Shown in pieces: positions 23,514-35,414 of a stretch of 64,000 nucleotides of DNA. The position numbers and the translations under genes are program-made. This DNA is from Nannobrachium achirus (taxonomy: Eukaryota > Chordata > Actinopteri > Myctophiformes > Myctophidae), in NCBI GenBank assembly GCA_963921795.1, contig OY997643.1, positions 74,095,258 through 74,159,257 of the forward strand, given 5' to 3'. The notes beneath the pieces were generated by a model. That model was not told the origin of the DNA and made no database searches. It was given only the letters and a program-made list of their open reading frames with translations. Each line of letters begins with the position of its first letter. Position 1 is the first letter of the stretch.

Positions 23514-23696
23514 ACCAAATCAACACAACACACACAACGTTTCCAGCATAGCAGTGGTTCTCAAACCCACGGGGCGAGGATTGTCACTGCATGCACGCAC
23601 TCCTACGGGATGGGGGCGGGGCCTGTCACTCCTACGGGCTGGGGGCGGGGCCTGTAAGCAGGGAGTATTGGGCGGGAGGAGTAGGAGGACCAACGT

Positions 23697-24576
23697 CAGG
23701 GGTCTTCAGCGTTTTCAGGCCAAGGACCCCTTAGTTGAGAGAGAGATGAAGCAGGGACCCCCACAATCTGTTCATAGATATTGTTGTCGAGGAAACGAGC
23801 ATTATGCGTGACGTCAACGACATGACGTCACCTTCGACTATAAATGTCACTGAAGACAAGAGATTAGCAGTAGATTCTTAGATAATCACTCAATTCCTTT
23901 AAAGATTCACAATATCTCTCAGACAGATTCTACGATTCACTGATTAGTTTAGTTTATCTATAAGATTAGAACCTCGTCATTTACCATATAATTTTACCTC
24001 ATTTACCAGAAGAACTAGATTGAAGACTTTTAGTCAATTGAACTAAAAAGGTTAAAGCAAAACTTTAAAATAGGTTAAAGCTATTCAAACGTGACACCGG
24101 CGTTGGTCCATGACTGATCCCAGTACTATTACCAGCGACCTCACTTATCTTATTATTACAGTCCATATTACTTTCTATTACTTAACTCATTTTTAACTTA
24201 TTTTCCTTTCAGATATATTCATTGTTTAACAGCACGATCAACAGTGTATTTTGGATGTGTATTTTCAGATATTTAACCACTTGAACCGTCAATACTTAAT
24301 AAACTTGACCTTTCACTGTACTTAGTCTGCTCTTTTCCCCCTCCGAAGCTATTTGCCAAAAATAGCCGATCTACAAGCTCACAACGCCTCACAGCGCGAG
24401 GCGTTGTGAGCTTGTAGATCTGCTATGTTCAGGCTAAAGTTCTCCGAATATCGACACTAGGGTTCAAGTGGTTAATATAAGAAAGGGGGGAAAAAACAAG
24501 TTCCTATCACACAAAGATTTGGAGGACCCCCTGTAATAACTCTGAGGACCCCCTAGGGGTCCCGGACCCCCTGTAC
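23697..24576. mobile_element. Nested hAT MITE (CAGGGGTCTTC family)
   Basis: Same sequence as 19287-19730 (CAGGGGTCTTCAGCGTTTTC; hairpin at 24352-24430; CCCTAGGGGTCCCGGACCCC), but the last 13 or so bases of the right end are lost. It is interrupted by the solo LTR. Confidence 0.8.
23782..24211 (+). mobile_element. Solo LTR with 5-bp target duplication
   Basis: A 430-bp insertion absent from sister MITEs. It begins TGTTGTCGAGG, ends TTTTCCTTTCA (TG...CA) and is flanked by GATAT at 23777-23781 and 24212-24216. Two palindromic CRE words (TGACGTCA, 23809-23816 and 23823-23830) precede a TATA-like CTATAAATG (23838-23846), a promoter layout. No internal coding region remains. A Gypsy-type LTR retrotransposon is likely from the 5-bp duplication, but the family is not identified. 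Confidence 0.8.
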
Positions 24577-24743
24577 TCCCGGTGGGGGCTCCTCACTCAC
24601 TGGTAGGCAGGTCAGTAGGATAGAACAGCAGTGACAACACAGGGGAGGGGGGGGGGAGGAATCAATCGGCATAACGAATACATTGGGGAGAAAAAAGGGG
24701 TTTGCTGGGGAACCCTCTGAAAGACCCTACTTTGAGAACCACC

Positions 24744-25892
24744 GATGTATACTACTAGTAAGACACCCAAGGGTGGAATGCGACCTCAGGGTGACATGCA
24801 ACCTCGCCCTAAAGGGCGAGGTCGCGCCAATTCTTGACAATCTGGCCAACCACAGCGTTTCTCTGACGATTCTAGTTGTTGTCATTCTGGGGGGAGTTTG
24901 TTCATGTTTTTGTGAGGGTATCAACCCTAGGAGCTCAGCACACTCACAGAATCATGGCACACTCACAGAATCAATGTTATGCCCATACATGGAGTTCCCT
25001 GACTATGTTATGTCAAAACATGCCCATATGTGGACATTACCAAATATGGGCATTTCCAGATATGTCCTTAATATTGATAACATTGGGACAGGGATCTCCA
25101 TATATGGGCATGAAACATATGTTAATTAGTAAAGCCAAGCTTAGGTTTGATGCCTTGGGATTTCTATATTTGGACATAAGTGTGTACCCAATAGGTCATC
25201 ATCTGGAAAGGTAGGGTGTAAATCAGAGTAAAGCAGGCTTTTGAGCTAGTTAGGGTCAGAGATTGATGACATCAGAAATCCCCATATATGGGCATAAAGG
25301 GATTTTGCTTTTGGGAATGCCCATCTATGGCATTTTTATTTTATTTTATCCTTTATTAATAAAAATACATGTATGTATCCATATACATATGGAGTTCAAT
25401 ATTGATGTTTTTGGAGAAGGTATGTTGTAAATGTATGCTACTTAGTAAGGGGCCTCGGGTTAGATACTCTTTGTATGGCCTCTGGAGGTCCTTGGCGTCG
25501 GTTAGTAGTATGCCCAGCACATAAGATGTGGGACGTCACAAAGCCTGCGGCCATGTATCATTTTCCATCAGGCCTGTTGGTTTTCACGCTCCAGTGCGGC
25601 GTTCATGCGCTGCAAGTCAATGGCAGACTTGGCAGTCAGACAGACAGCCATTGACTCCGGCCTAACAATGGCTACTTTCTATGACGGTAGTCCCATATGA
25701 CATGATGGACTGGACTATCTCCATATATAGTGTTATCCACATTTCGTGTAGCTGCCCTGTACAGGAAGTGATGTCACAACTCGCTGACATCACACTGACA
25801 TCACAGAGGCTTCGGAAGGACGGTCACGAGGCTTCGGACACTCAAGCGACACGATTCTTCAGAGTATATGCGACCTTCGGTCGCAATTATAC
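24744..25892. other. Intron with SINE piece and CATATATGG words
   Basis: 24899-24932 (TTCATGTTTTTGTGAGGGTA and on) is identical to part of the SINE at 45463-45965, so a SINE fragment is present. From 24975 to 25745, TGCCCATATATGG-like palindromic words recur about ten times. The inverted pair CTCGCCCTAAAGGGCGAG lies at 24805-24822. No gene is supported. Confidence 0.5.
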
Positions 25893-25958
25893 AGTATATA
25901 CTATTATACAGTATACTATTATACAGTATACTATTATACAGTATACTATTATACAGTA
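25893..25958. repeat. 15-bp AT-rich tandem, about 4.5 copies
   Basis: The unit TATACTATTATACAG sits just after TGCGACCTTCGGTCGCA (25869-25885), the small palindrome that also begins the repeats near 33507 and 42328. Confidence 0.9.
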
Positions 25959-25966
25959 TAGCCCAG

Positions 25967-27673
25967 ACCAGGAATTTAGTCATTTTAGGGGCAATAAAAG
26001 GCCACTTGGCCTTTGGTGTTGTCCATTTCTTTTGACGGCACAAAGGCCAAATGCCAGGGCAGGAAGGCCATCAAATACAACGAGTTTAGTCCATTGAAAG
26101 AATTTATTGAATTTAAGGGTTAGGGATGATAACCTAATCTGCAGTGAAATAGATAAATGATGGTATTTACAATCTGATTAATCCATGCAAAGTCACTGGA
26201 TTGGTTTAAAGATGGGGACTCGGGGAGTTAAGATTTCAGAATCTCAACTAAAGACACTGGTGTCTACATGATGAGAAAGAGACACCGGTGTTTACTGTCT
26301 ACACATTGACCAGAAAGAGACAGAGGAGAAAGTGGTACAGTCAGCTGGGGCATTAAGGCCACTGTGGTCTCAGGTCATGTCATTGGTTTGAGGGGCATTA
26401 AGGCCACTGTGGTCTCAGGTCATGTCATTGGTTTGAGGGGCATTAAGGCCACTGTGGCCTCAGGTCATGCCATTGGTTTGAGGGGCATTAAGGCCACTGT
26501 GGCCTCAGGTCATGCCATTGGTTTGAGGGGCATTAAGGCCACTGTGGTCTCAGGTCATGTCATTGGTTTGAGGGGCATTAAGGCCACTGTGGTCTCAGGT
26601 CATGTCATTGGTTTGAGGGGCATTAAGGCCACTGTGGTCTCAGGTCATGTCATTGGTTTGAGGGGCATTAAGGCCACTGTGGTCTCAGGTCATGCCATTG
26701 GTTTGAGGGGCATTAAGGCCACTGTGGTCTCAGGTCATGTCATTGGTTTGAGGGGCATTAAGGCCACTGTGGTCTCAGGTCATGTCATTGGTTTGAGGGG
26801 CATTAAGGCCACTGTGGTCTCAGGTCATGTCATTGGTTTGAGGGGCATTAAGGCCACTGTGGTCTCAGGTCATGCCATTGGTTTGAGGGGCATTAAGGCC
26901 ACTGTGGTCTCAGGTCATGTCATTGGTTTGAGGGGCATTAAGGCCACTGTGGTCTCAGGTCATGTCATTGGTTTGAGGGGCATTAAGGCCACTGTGGCCT
27001 CAGGTCATGCCATTGGTTTGAGGGGCATTAAGGCCACTGTGGTCTCAGGTCATGTCATTGGTTTGAGGGGCATTAAGGCCACTGTGGCCTCAGGTCATGC
27101 CATTGGTTTGAGGGGCATTAAGGCCACTGTGGTCTCAGGTCATGTCATTGGTTTGAGGGGCATTAAGGCCACTGTGGCCTCAGGTCATGTCATTGGTTTG
27201 AGGGGCATTAAGGCCACTGTGGTCTCAGGTCATGCCATTGGTTTGAGGGGCATTAAGGCCACTGTGGCCTCAGGTCATGTCATTGGTTTGAGGGGCATTA
27301 AGGCCACTGTGGCCTCAGGTCATGCCATTGGTTTGAGGGGCATTAAGGCCACTGTGGCCTCAGGTCATGCCATTGGTTTGAGGGGCATTAAGGCCACTGT
27401 GGCCTCAGGTCATGCCATTGGTTTGAGGGGCATTAAGGCCACTGTGGCCTCAGGTCATGTCATTGGTTTGAGGGGCATTAAGGCCACTGTGGCCTCAGGT
27501 CATGACATTGGTTTGAGGGTCATTAAGGCCACTGTGGCCTCAGGTCATGCCATTGGTTTGAGGGGCATTAAGGCCACTGTGGCCTCAGGTCATGCCATTG
27601 GTTTGAGGGGCTCAAGGCCAAACTGAGGGGCAACGGCGGCCTTGGCCTTCATGCATGGCCTTCATGAAATTCC
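25967..27673. mobile_element. MITE with internally amplified repeat
   Basis: Left end CAGACCAGGAATTTAGTCA and right end TCATGAAATTCCTGCCCTG are inverted relatives. Both ends are rich in AAGGCC/GGCCTT words. The interior holds the 45-bp array. Possible 8-bp flanks agree at only 5 of 8 positions, so the boundary is provisional. Confidence 0.55.
26348..27612. repeat. 45-bp minisatellite, about 28 copies
   Basis: The unit contains GGGGCATTAAGGCCACTGTG and TCAGGTCATGTCATTGGTTT. The period is divisible by three, so a 420-codon ORF (26364-27626) with a 15-residue repeat GIKATVVSGHVIGLR stays open. It has no signal, domain or flanking exon and is judged non-coding. Variants T/C (GTGGTCT/GTGGCCT, CATGT/CATGC) are linked in blocks. 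Confidence 0.95.
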
Positions 27674-28375
27674 TGCCCTGGAATAGAGTTAGGGTTAATA
27701 GCCTGTAGGCTTGTAATGTGTTGAGTTTGTTAATCTGCCATTTCCAAATGATGATGACGACGCTGAGCAGCGTTCAAAGCCGGTTTAAAATGCTCTATAA
27801 ACACACACGTGTGACCGCATTACGTATTACTGCACCGAGGACATGTTTGATTTTGTCATGAATTCTTATTAACAAGAACAGATCCTGTGAGCTTTTCTTT
27901 TAAACAGAAATAGGCCATGCAGATTGCTCAGTAGTCAGTACGGATTCATTTCACACTTAAAACGGCTAGTTTAAACGTCTGGTTTAAAATATTCATGACC
28001 TTTAGTTCAGTGAGTCAGAAAACTCTTTAGATGGAGAACATTTTATTTATGAAATATGAAGAAGTGTGAATATTATATTTGACCTTTAGCGTTCAGGTTC
28101 TGGTCTGTATTACTCTCTGCTCCGCGCAATAACTTTGTACTTCAAGATTAAAATGAGACTAAATATTTTGCCCAAATAAATTCTAAATATTATCAAATGA
28201 TCTCGCGGCACCCCTGGACTGCCATCGTGGCACCCCAGGGTGCCCCGTCACCCCAGGGTGCCCCGTCACTATATGTGGATGATATCCAAAGTGGTCCTCT
28301 GTGTCCATCAGTTGTTTATAGCTTTGAGGCATTGGTTCAGAGGTCTGCCTGCACTGTGCTTGCAGTTCTCTGTAG
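27674..28375. other. Intron with truncated hAT MITE end
   Basis: About 28125-28270 matches the right part of the 18171 family in reverse, with the GCACCCCAGGGTGCCCCGTC word duplicated. The TIR itself is missing. Elsewhere nothing is recognised. Confidence 0.5.
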
Positions 28376-28378
28376 GTG

Positions 28379-28438
<60 letters not shown>

Positions 28439-28440
28439 TA
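28376..28440. repeat. (GTGC)n microsatellite
   Basis: About 15 pure tetranucleotide copies. Confidence 0.97.
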
Positions 28441-28737
28441 TGTGAAGCCCAGTCCACCCAGCGGCTACTGATCCCATATAACCTGGCTGTAACCATAATC
28501 ATGACAACACAATACATGGCCCGTTGCCGCACATACACACATACCGTACACACATAACTGACATACAACCGTTTTAAAACCACTTTAAACCATTGCCTCT
28601 TGGGTCTTATTGCTTTATTATGAAATGTGTCTGGCATTTAGTCCAACGCCAATTTATAATTTATGACCCACCCACGCTAGAAAATATGAAAATATTTGCA
28701 TCATATAGGCTACAGTTCATTCCCAGCACGAGCAAGC

Positions 28738-28862
28738 ACATTCCTTTAAAGGAGTCGTTCAGACCAAAACACATATAGGGTTAAATCTGCTTTTTATCAT
28801 ACCCCTTCATACCTGCTTTAGTCCATTTTTTTCATAGCTGCCCCTGTTGCTAGATTTCGGCT
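28738..28862. mobile_element. MITE end, inverted partner at 35128-35265
   Basis: CTTTAAAGGAGTCGTTCAGA begins the segment, and CCCCTGTTGCTAGATTTCGG ends it exactly where the klhdc3-like duplication starts. The same sequence lies inverted at 35128-35265. Confidence 0.6.
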
Positions 28863-28887
28863 AGCACATACATATCTTAGCCAGGTC

Positions 28888-30006
28888 CTAGAGCAATAGA
28901 AGAAACCTTTTCTTGGGCAGAACAGAAGAAACCATTTCACCAAGTGAAGAAAACAGACTGCTGCTGTTATGGGTGGTCATGGCTGCCAGTTCCCACCTGA
29001 TGTTGAGTGGGAGTCCCGCCTGCTCCAGACCGTACTGAATCACTGCTAGCTTGCAGAGCGTCTTAAGACTAGGACTCAAGTCTAAGATGTACAGGTCTTT
29101 AGTGGCTCCTGGGAATAATCTTTTGTATCTTTCATAGATGATGATACGATTTCCCACCATGCAACAACACATGTCCATCTCTGAACCGGGTACACTGCCC
29201 TTGGGCTCAATCTTCTTCCAGCAGAATGTCTCTGGATTGAATTTCCATAGATCATTTATTAAGCAACGGAAAGGTCTTTCGCCGCCGCGGCCGCTCAATA
29301 TGTAGAGTTCTCCATTGTAGGCAAAGGCTGAATGCAGAATACGTCCTATTGGAAGCTGTGCAGAATGTGTCCTCATCCAGCAGCTGGTCTCTGTGTCAAA
29401 CACTCTGATGTTGTTGTAGGACTGCTGACCGTCCCAGCCTCCAAATACAAACATCTTTGTCCCGATGATGGTGGCAGAGTGACCATATGAAACAGGTGGT
29501 GGAGGGCCTCTGGTGTTCATTAAAAGCCAGACCAGTGTGGTGGTGTCTAACATGTGGATGTCATTTTGGAAAACGGGAGATCCTCCATGGATATACATGA
29601 CCTTCCCCAACATACAGGCTGAGTGGCCACGAATTGTCGCCTCTGGAACAGTCCCGGAAACCTTGTGCTTGAACCATCTGTGGGTGCCGACGTTGAATGA
29701 ATTAATCCCATTGCCAGAATTCCTGGCTTCATACTCTCCTCCCCAGATGTAGACAGAATCTTCTATGAGCACAGCTGTGTGGCCCAAGCGTTGGCAGGGA
29801 ACCTCAGGTCCAATTTTCACTGGAGGCACCTTCTCCCAGCGTAAAGACACTGTGTTGAAGATGCTCACACCAATCTGATCATTGCCCCCTCCAAAGGAGT
29901 ACACTCTGTGTCCCACTGCCACTGCAGTATGAGCAACTAATAGTGAAAGCGAGGATTTCTCTGGTCCTTTCTTTGGAAACACTGTGCAGCACAGCATTTC
30001 ACACAA
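28888..30006 (-). CDS. klhdc3-like: klhdc3-like Kelch retrogene, copy 1
   Basis: One uninterrupted 372-codon ORF covers almost the whole length of KLHDC3 (about 380 residues), a gene that is multi-exonic in vertebrates; this looks like a processed copy. It has about six Kelch repeats (AVAVGHRVYSFGGG near residue 30, VYIWGGEYEAR, KVMYIHGG, KMFVFGGWDG, ELYILSGRGGE). A C-terminal BC-box-like SLKTLCKLAVIQYGL and LPLNIRWELAAMTTH follow. KLHDC3 is a CUL2 substrate receptor that reads C-terminal degrons. Compared with copy 2, a 21-bp in-frame deletion removes WKVKPTL before SPVFQND. The N-terminus (MCEMLCCTVFPKKGPEKS) differs from the family. The start is the first ATG; an in-frame one follows at codon 4. 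No poly(A) or processed-copy target repeat is visible. It lies in a host-gene intron, same strand. Confidence 0.8.
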   Translation of the reverse strand: MCEMLCCTVFPKKGPEKSSLSLLVAHTAVAVGHRVYSFGGGNDQIGVSIFNTVSLRWEKVPPVKIGPEVPCQRLGHTAVLIEDSVYIWGGEYEARNSGNGINSFNVGTHRWFKHKVSGTVPEATIRGHSACMLGKVMYIHGGSPVFQNDIHMLDTTTLVWLLMNTRGPPPPVSYGHSATIIGTKMFVFGGWDGQQSYNNIRVFDTETSCWMRTHSAQLPIGRILHSAFAYNGELYILSGRGGERPFRCLINDLWKFNPETFCWKKIEPKGSVPGSEMDMCCCMVGNRIIIYERYKRLFPGATKDLYILDLSPSLKTLCKLAVIQYGLEQAGLPLNIRWELAAMTTHNSSSLFSSLGEMVSSVLPKKRFLLLL

Positions 30007-31022
30007 TTGCTGTCACAAGGGTTGGTGATGGACTCAAAAGCAGACGTCGGCGACAGGTTGCACAGACCCCTCTCTACTGAAGAATCCACTTGGAGTTAAC
30101 AGGAAATTAGGAAACCACTAATTTGAAGGTAGGAAAGGATAAATGTGGAGGGAAATTCTCACGTGGTGACCAGAAATACCCCAGGACTGGGGCCTCAAAT
30201 TAAGTATTATAATTATTATTATTAATTAATAATAACTGTACACTGAAAAGAATCACACTGAGGATTTTCCAAGATAGCGGGGCAGATAAATGCATTTTTG
30301 CACTAAAATACTTCAGAAGTGGAAAGAAACCTAAAACTTTTCACAAGTACTCCTTAGGGGTTGTTCCTATGATAAAACACATTAGACACTGAAAAATCAA
30401 AATGGCTGCCATGTTTCCAAGATGGCTGCCTCTGAACAGTACGCCAGCCAGTTAATGTCCGATTTTCATAATATTAGAGTTGTTTTGTAGGTTTTAAAAC
30501 ATCCTGAGTTCATTTATTACACTTTTAAAGCAGCCAGAATAACCTTTCTGACTTTTGGTTGGGGTCTTTCCTCACCTGGGACCCCCCAAACAGACCCCTG
30601 AGCCTATCTCAGTAATCGCATTGCTCCTGCTCCAGAGCAATGTTAAATTAGATCATAACTGAAGCATTAAAGTTGTTGTAACTGGGCTCTGAAAGCAAAA
30701 ATGAGTAGTAGCAAATACCCAGGGGTCTTCCACAGGGGGTCCGGGACCCCTAGGGGGTCCTCAGAGTTACTACAGGGGGCCTGCCGAATCTTGATGGGGA
30801 AGTTCTTTTCTTTTTTTTAACTGTTTTTATTTTCTCAGTATTATTTATTACATTTTTGTGTTAGACAGTTCACAGGTGTTACTGCAGGGATTGCAATAAT
30901 TAAGGTATTGCAACTTCTCACTTTGGGCGCGCAGTCTAACATGTCCATTTATTGCACTGCACTCACACTGACAACACAACACACACACACCTCTTTGTTA
31001 TCGTCACCCCAAAACCCGCACC

Positions 31023-31283
31023 CTATCCTCTTAAAGAGCTCACGGTCAATTGTACCCAAAGAAATTCACTACTATACATGTCCTCCCTTGGCTCCCTAAT
31101 AGTGTTGACAGTTTCCACTATAGCATTTGCAGGGAGGAGAGTGCAAGGCAGGTTATTGTTTGAGCAGCTGCACCGTCCCTTGTAACCTGCTTTGCAGCCA
31201 CATTTGATGAGCTCAAGTACTGCCTTTGCAGCAGGGAGGGCAAGAAACCTGACTGGACATACCCTCCACTCTCTGAATTCCAT
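31023..31283 (-). pseudogene. Transposon ORF remnant, left arm (CXC-like)
   Basis: Encodes VRFLALPAAKAVLELIKCGC then KAGYKGRCSCSNNNLPCTLL, a cysteine-rich segment resembling a tesmin/TSO1-type CXC motif, with one expected Cys replaced (GY for GC). It is the inverted equivalent of the right-arm ORF and lacks the upstream part. Confidence 0.6.
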
Positions 31284-31593
31284 CTATTTTTTTTTTTTCA
31301 ATTGATGGAAGCTCAGGGCAATTTGTCAGGTATGACAAAGTAGGCATCATAATAGGATACCTTCATCAAGGGACATGATTTTGAGGAAGTGCAAACACAT
31401 GAAGAGGCTGATACCCCGATTCCTTATCAAGTCCTTGCCTCCGGTACAAAAAAAGGAAATTTATATATTCAAGTGAGTTCAAGTTATTGGATGTTACAAA
31501 TGTCAAGGGTTCCTTTGCGTACATAGTTTTTCAGGTGCTGACTGGGGATGAACATTTGTTGGAATCACCAAAAAGACATGGGTCAATGCCTAC

Positions 31594-32151
31594 TTGATGA
31601 TGATGATGATGACCAAGCCATTAACCGCTTCAAGGACCTTGGCAAGGTCATTGGCCATTCCTCCTGAGCTTATAAATGGTGAGCTTCCATCAACATTGCA
31701 GTCGGAACATTTTGCATGCCATGTTTACAGTTCAAAAGGTCCAACAACCCTGGGATTACTCAGATGGGAACTATTTCTGTCAAAGAACTTGGAGGGTGAG
31801 ATGCTACATCCAACTCGTGCTGCACTGCTACCACATTACCTCCGCGCCAACTTTGTCACAATGCAGGATAAATCATACCTGACCATACCATACCCTGTGC
31901 TTCCACCAATCGAAGAAAATAGATGGAATTCAGAGAGTGGAGGGTATATTCCAGTCAGGTTTCTTGCTCTCCCTGCTCCAAAGGCAGTACTTGAGCTCAT
32001 CAAATGTGTCTGCAAAGCAGGTTGTAAGGGACGGTGCAGCTGCTTAAATAACCTGCCTTTCACTCTATGCTATGGTGGAGACTGTGTCAACACTATTAGG
32101 TTGGACATTGAAGATGATGATGATGAAGACGAATATATCCTGCATGTCTGA
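31594..32151 (+). pseudogene. Transposon ORF C-terminus, right arm
   Basis: A 185-codon ORF whose last 80 residues read VRFLALPAPKAVLELIKCVC then KAGCKGRCSCLNNLPFTLC, followed by an acidic DDDDEDE tail. The first residues come from an ATG repeat (MMMMMM) and are unlikely to be the original start. It probably represents the 3' end of a transposon protein with a Cys-rich module. No catalytic motif is visible, and the cysteine spacing is incomplete (LPFTLC for LPCT-C). Confidence 0.55.
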
Positions 32152-32237
32152 AATTACTGTATTGTAGTGAATCTCTTTGGGCGTAATTGACCATGGGCTC
32201 TAATAAGGTGAGGGTTTTGGGGTGACAATAACAAAGA

Positions 32238-32346
<109 letters not shown>

Positions 32347-33065
32347 TCGGTCAGTGTGAGTGCAGTGCAATAAATGGAAATGTTGTTCTGCGCCCAAAGT
32401 GAAAAGTTGCAATACCTTCATTATTGCAATCCCTGCAGTAACAGCTGTCAACCATAACTGTTTAACACAAAAAAACATTATAAATAATACTGAGAATACT
32501 AATAAACCATCAAAGTACAATACATAAAACTAGGATACATAAAAACATTTGAAGTTTCAAAAAAAAAAAAGAGATTTGGCAGGCCCCCTGTAGTAGCTCT
32601 GAGGATCCCCCCAGGTGTCCCGGACCCCCCGTGGAAGACCTCTGTTATTTGCTACTAGTCATTTTTTATTTCAGAGCATATTTCAGATCTAATTTAACAT
32701 TGTTCTGGAGCAGGAGCAGAGCGATTACTGAAATAGGCTCAGGGGTCTGTCTGGGGGGTCCCAGGTGAGGAAAGACCCCAACCAAAAGTCAGAAAGGTTA
32801 TTCTGGCTGCTTTAAAAGTGTAATAAATGAACTCAGGATGTTTTAAAACCTACAAAACAACTTTAATATTATGAAAATTCGATATTAACTGGCTGGCGTC
32901 CTGTAAAACATATCCGAAAAGGCGGCCATCTTTAAAACTGGCAGCCATTTTGAAAATTAAGTGTCTAATGTGATTTTTCTAAAGAATGACCCAAGAGGTA
33001 CACTCTGTAAAATTTTGGTGCTTCTTTCCAGAACTGAAGTATCGTTCTCCTTAACTGCGCCGCTA

Positions 33066-33182
33066 AGAGAGGTTAGTGAGAAGACGGGCATGCAGCCGGT
33101 AATATAGACCATGATGATGTCACACACTGACATCACTCTGTGACAGTTCATCAACGTCACAAGCTCACGAGGGAATGGGGAT
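33066..33182. repeat. Duplicated segment flank, copy 1
   Basis: GTTAGTGAGAAGACGGGCAT to GGGAATGGG matches 37858-37977 beside copy 2, except for a 12-bp TGATGTCATTGA insertion there. It marks the right limit of the segmental duplication that carries both klhdc3-like copies. Confidence 0.85.
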
Positions 33183-33874
33183 CCACCAAGCCCCCAGAAC
33201 GGCTTGTAAACATTGAAGTGGCCGCCCTACTGGCCAAAGCTGGAATTTCAGGCGGGGTGAAACATACATGCACAAGCATAAGAGCGCGCCGCTGGGGTCT
33301 ACAATAGGGTTCAATGGACGTCGACGTCGTTCGTGACGTCATTATGTCTCGACGTTAAACATTTTGGAACCAAATCTGGTTCCAATTTTCCCCAGAATGC
33401 ACCTGGATTCAGCTACTTCCACATGCTTCAAAACGCCACTGAGCACTTACGTTGAAGTGAATGGCTGGGGGCGGGGCTGACCACTCTCTATTATATATAT
33501 ATAATTGCGACCGTCAGGTCGCAGTTTAGTATCAAAACCTCCACCGGCCGTCCGTCCGTCGGTCACACGTCACACGCCACACCTTTGCCCTGCTCATATC
33601 TCCGCATCAGTATGACATCACACTGCTTGGTGTGTGCCGTCAGGGTCATTTGTGTACGGTGTGATGTCATACTGATGTCAGCAGTGTGATGTCATACTGA
33701 TGTCAGCAGCTATGTCTCTATATATGGAGTTATATATATATAGTTATATATACTCTATGGGATCCACATGCTCACAATGTGAATATGTACGTTCCTGCGT
33801 AGATTTCTTTTGGCTTTTATGCCTTTACTGTGACCGAAGGTCTCAGTTTAGTATATGAAACCGCACATGCTGAC

Positions 33875-33929
<55 letters not shown>

Positions 33930-34003
33930 GGACGTGTACACTTTTTACATGGAGATCCCTGATGTCATCAATATTAAGCCCATATCTAACAGGACTTCAT
34001 ATG
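33183..34003. other. Intron with dispersed repeat and (TCTG)n
   Basis: 33507-33530 (GCGACCGTCAGGTCGCAGTTTA) is the head word of the family at 42328-44650. CAGTGTGATGTCATACTGAT is repeated near 33605-33705. (GTCT)n lies at 33877-33930. No gene seen. Confidence 0.5.
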
Positions 34004-34011
34004 GGAATGAC

Positions 34012-34579
34012 TAGGGGTGTAACGATATAGTAACTGTATCGAAATAACGTTTTTAACTTAAAAAATCGAAGTAGATCGAAATGAAAACAGCTAAAATCGA
34101 ATCGTATCGTTTTATTTTGTATCGTATCGAATCGGCAGTGCAAAGAATCGATTGTATCAATACTGCCTACTTGTCCATTGTATTTAGCATTTTTAAGAAG
34201 AAAAGATTTAAAGGAGGGGTTTAATTACTTTTCCTTTCCATGTAGCTGCACTGGTCTATCAATAAATGTGTGTAATCTCTGGGTTCATGTCAAGGTGCAG
34301 GTTTGTCAATATACAATGTCCATGTATTTGGCAGATAATCACTGTGTTTACCTATTTTTATATCCATAATTATACATGTTTCCCTTAAAAACCTGCACTA
34401 TCCACACCTTTCACACAGATTTAATTTCTTTGCTAAATAGTTACTATATCGATTTTAAATAATTAAATCGAATCGTATCGTATCGCCATTAATAAACCAA
34501 TATCGTCCATGTATCGTATCGTCAACCATGTATCGTGATGTGTATCGAATCGCTATTAAAATGTATCGTTACACCCCTA
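34012..34579. mobile_element. hAT MITE, TIR TAGGGGTGTAACGATA, perfect TSD
   Basis: 568 bp with TAGGGGTGTAACGATA and TATCGTTACACCCCTA ends, flanked by GGAATGAC on both sides (34004-34011, 34580-34587). The body is rich in ATCGAATCGTATCG words near both ends, probable subterminal repeats. Confidence 0.92.
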
Positions 34580-35377
34580 GGAATGACCATAATGGAGGAA
34601 GACAGCCCATATCTGTGAGGCTGGTACAGACAGGGATCTCCATAAAAGGATTGTCAGATGTGATAGACGTCTCTGGATTTTCACATAATGAATAACTGAC
34701 TAAACTGAGTAAGCATGTTTGGGGTCTCACAGCATATCTCCATATACAGTACCTGGATATCCATATATGGGTACCAGCTAGGGGTCTCCTTACAGTATAT
34801 GGGTAACTAGTCCGATATACATCACTGGCCAGACGGCCAAGACATGGGCAAAACGTAAAGTGGGCCGTCATTAGGGGTGGGACGATCACGATACAATATC
34901 TAACAGACCCCTCCCTCCCCTCCCTTTCTAGCCTCTCCTCTCCCTGCTCTGGTGCAGAGCAGAAGCCGTTTGACAAGTAAGGGTGCCTGTGAGGTCAAAA
35001 CAGCGGTTTGGTTGGTCTCAGGATGTTGTGTAAACACAATCCAATAAAAAAATACTAACTTTGAAGCTAAAGAAATAACCGCACTAGCCTAAGGACAATC
35101 CACTGTGTTAGTTATGAGAGAGCCCACGCAATCTAGCAACAGGGGCAGCCGAAATCTAGCAACAGGGGCAGCTATGAAAAAAATCGACTAAAGCAGGTAT
35201 GAAGGGGTATGATAAAAGGCAGATTTAACCCTATATGTGTTTTGGTCTGGATGCCTCCTTTAAGTATGAGCGAGTACAATAAGTGTTTTGCCATTGCATG
35301 GCAGGCACACTTAATTACAGTCCATCTCTGCTCATCCAGCAGACCGTTGAGGGAAGCACATGACTGGACCTCAGCAC

Positions 35378-35414
<37 letters not shown>

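Larger units (their letters stand above)
23552..24743. mobile_element. Outer hAT-like element, TIR CAGTGGTTCTCAAA
   Basis: Left end CAGTGGTTCTCAAACCCACG; right end ACTTTGAGAACCACCG, a TIR with one change. Flanks match only 4 of 8, so the target duplication is weak. It hosts a second MITE (23697-24576), which hosts an LTR: three nested insertions. Confidence 0.55.

Noticed and set aside
26364-27626. 420-codon ORF with a 15-residue repeat
   Set aside because: Generated by a 45-bp minisatellite inside a MITE; no domain, no flanking exon, no non-repeat coding sequence.
25967-27673. Clear 8-bp duplication for the MITE holding the 45-bp array
   Set aside because: Candidate flanks agree at only 5 of 8 positions, so I did not claim it.
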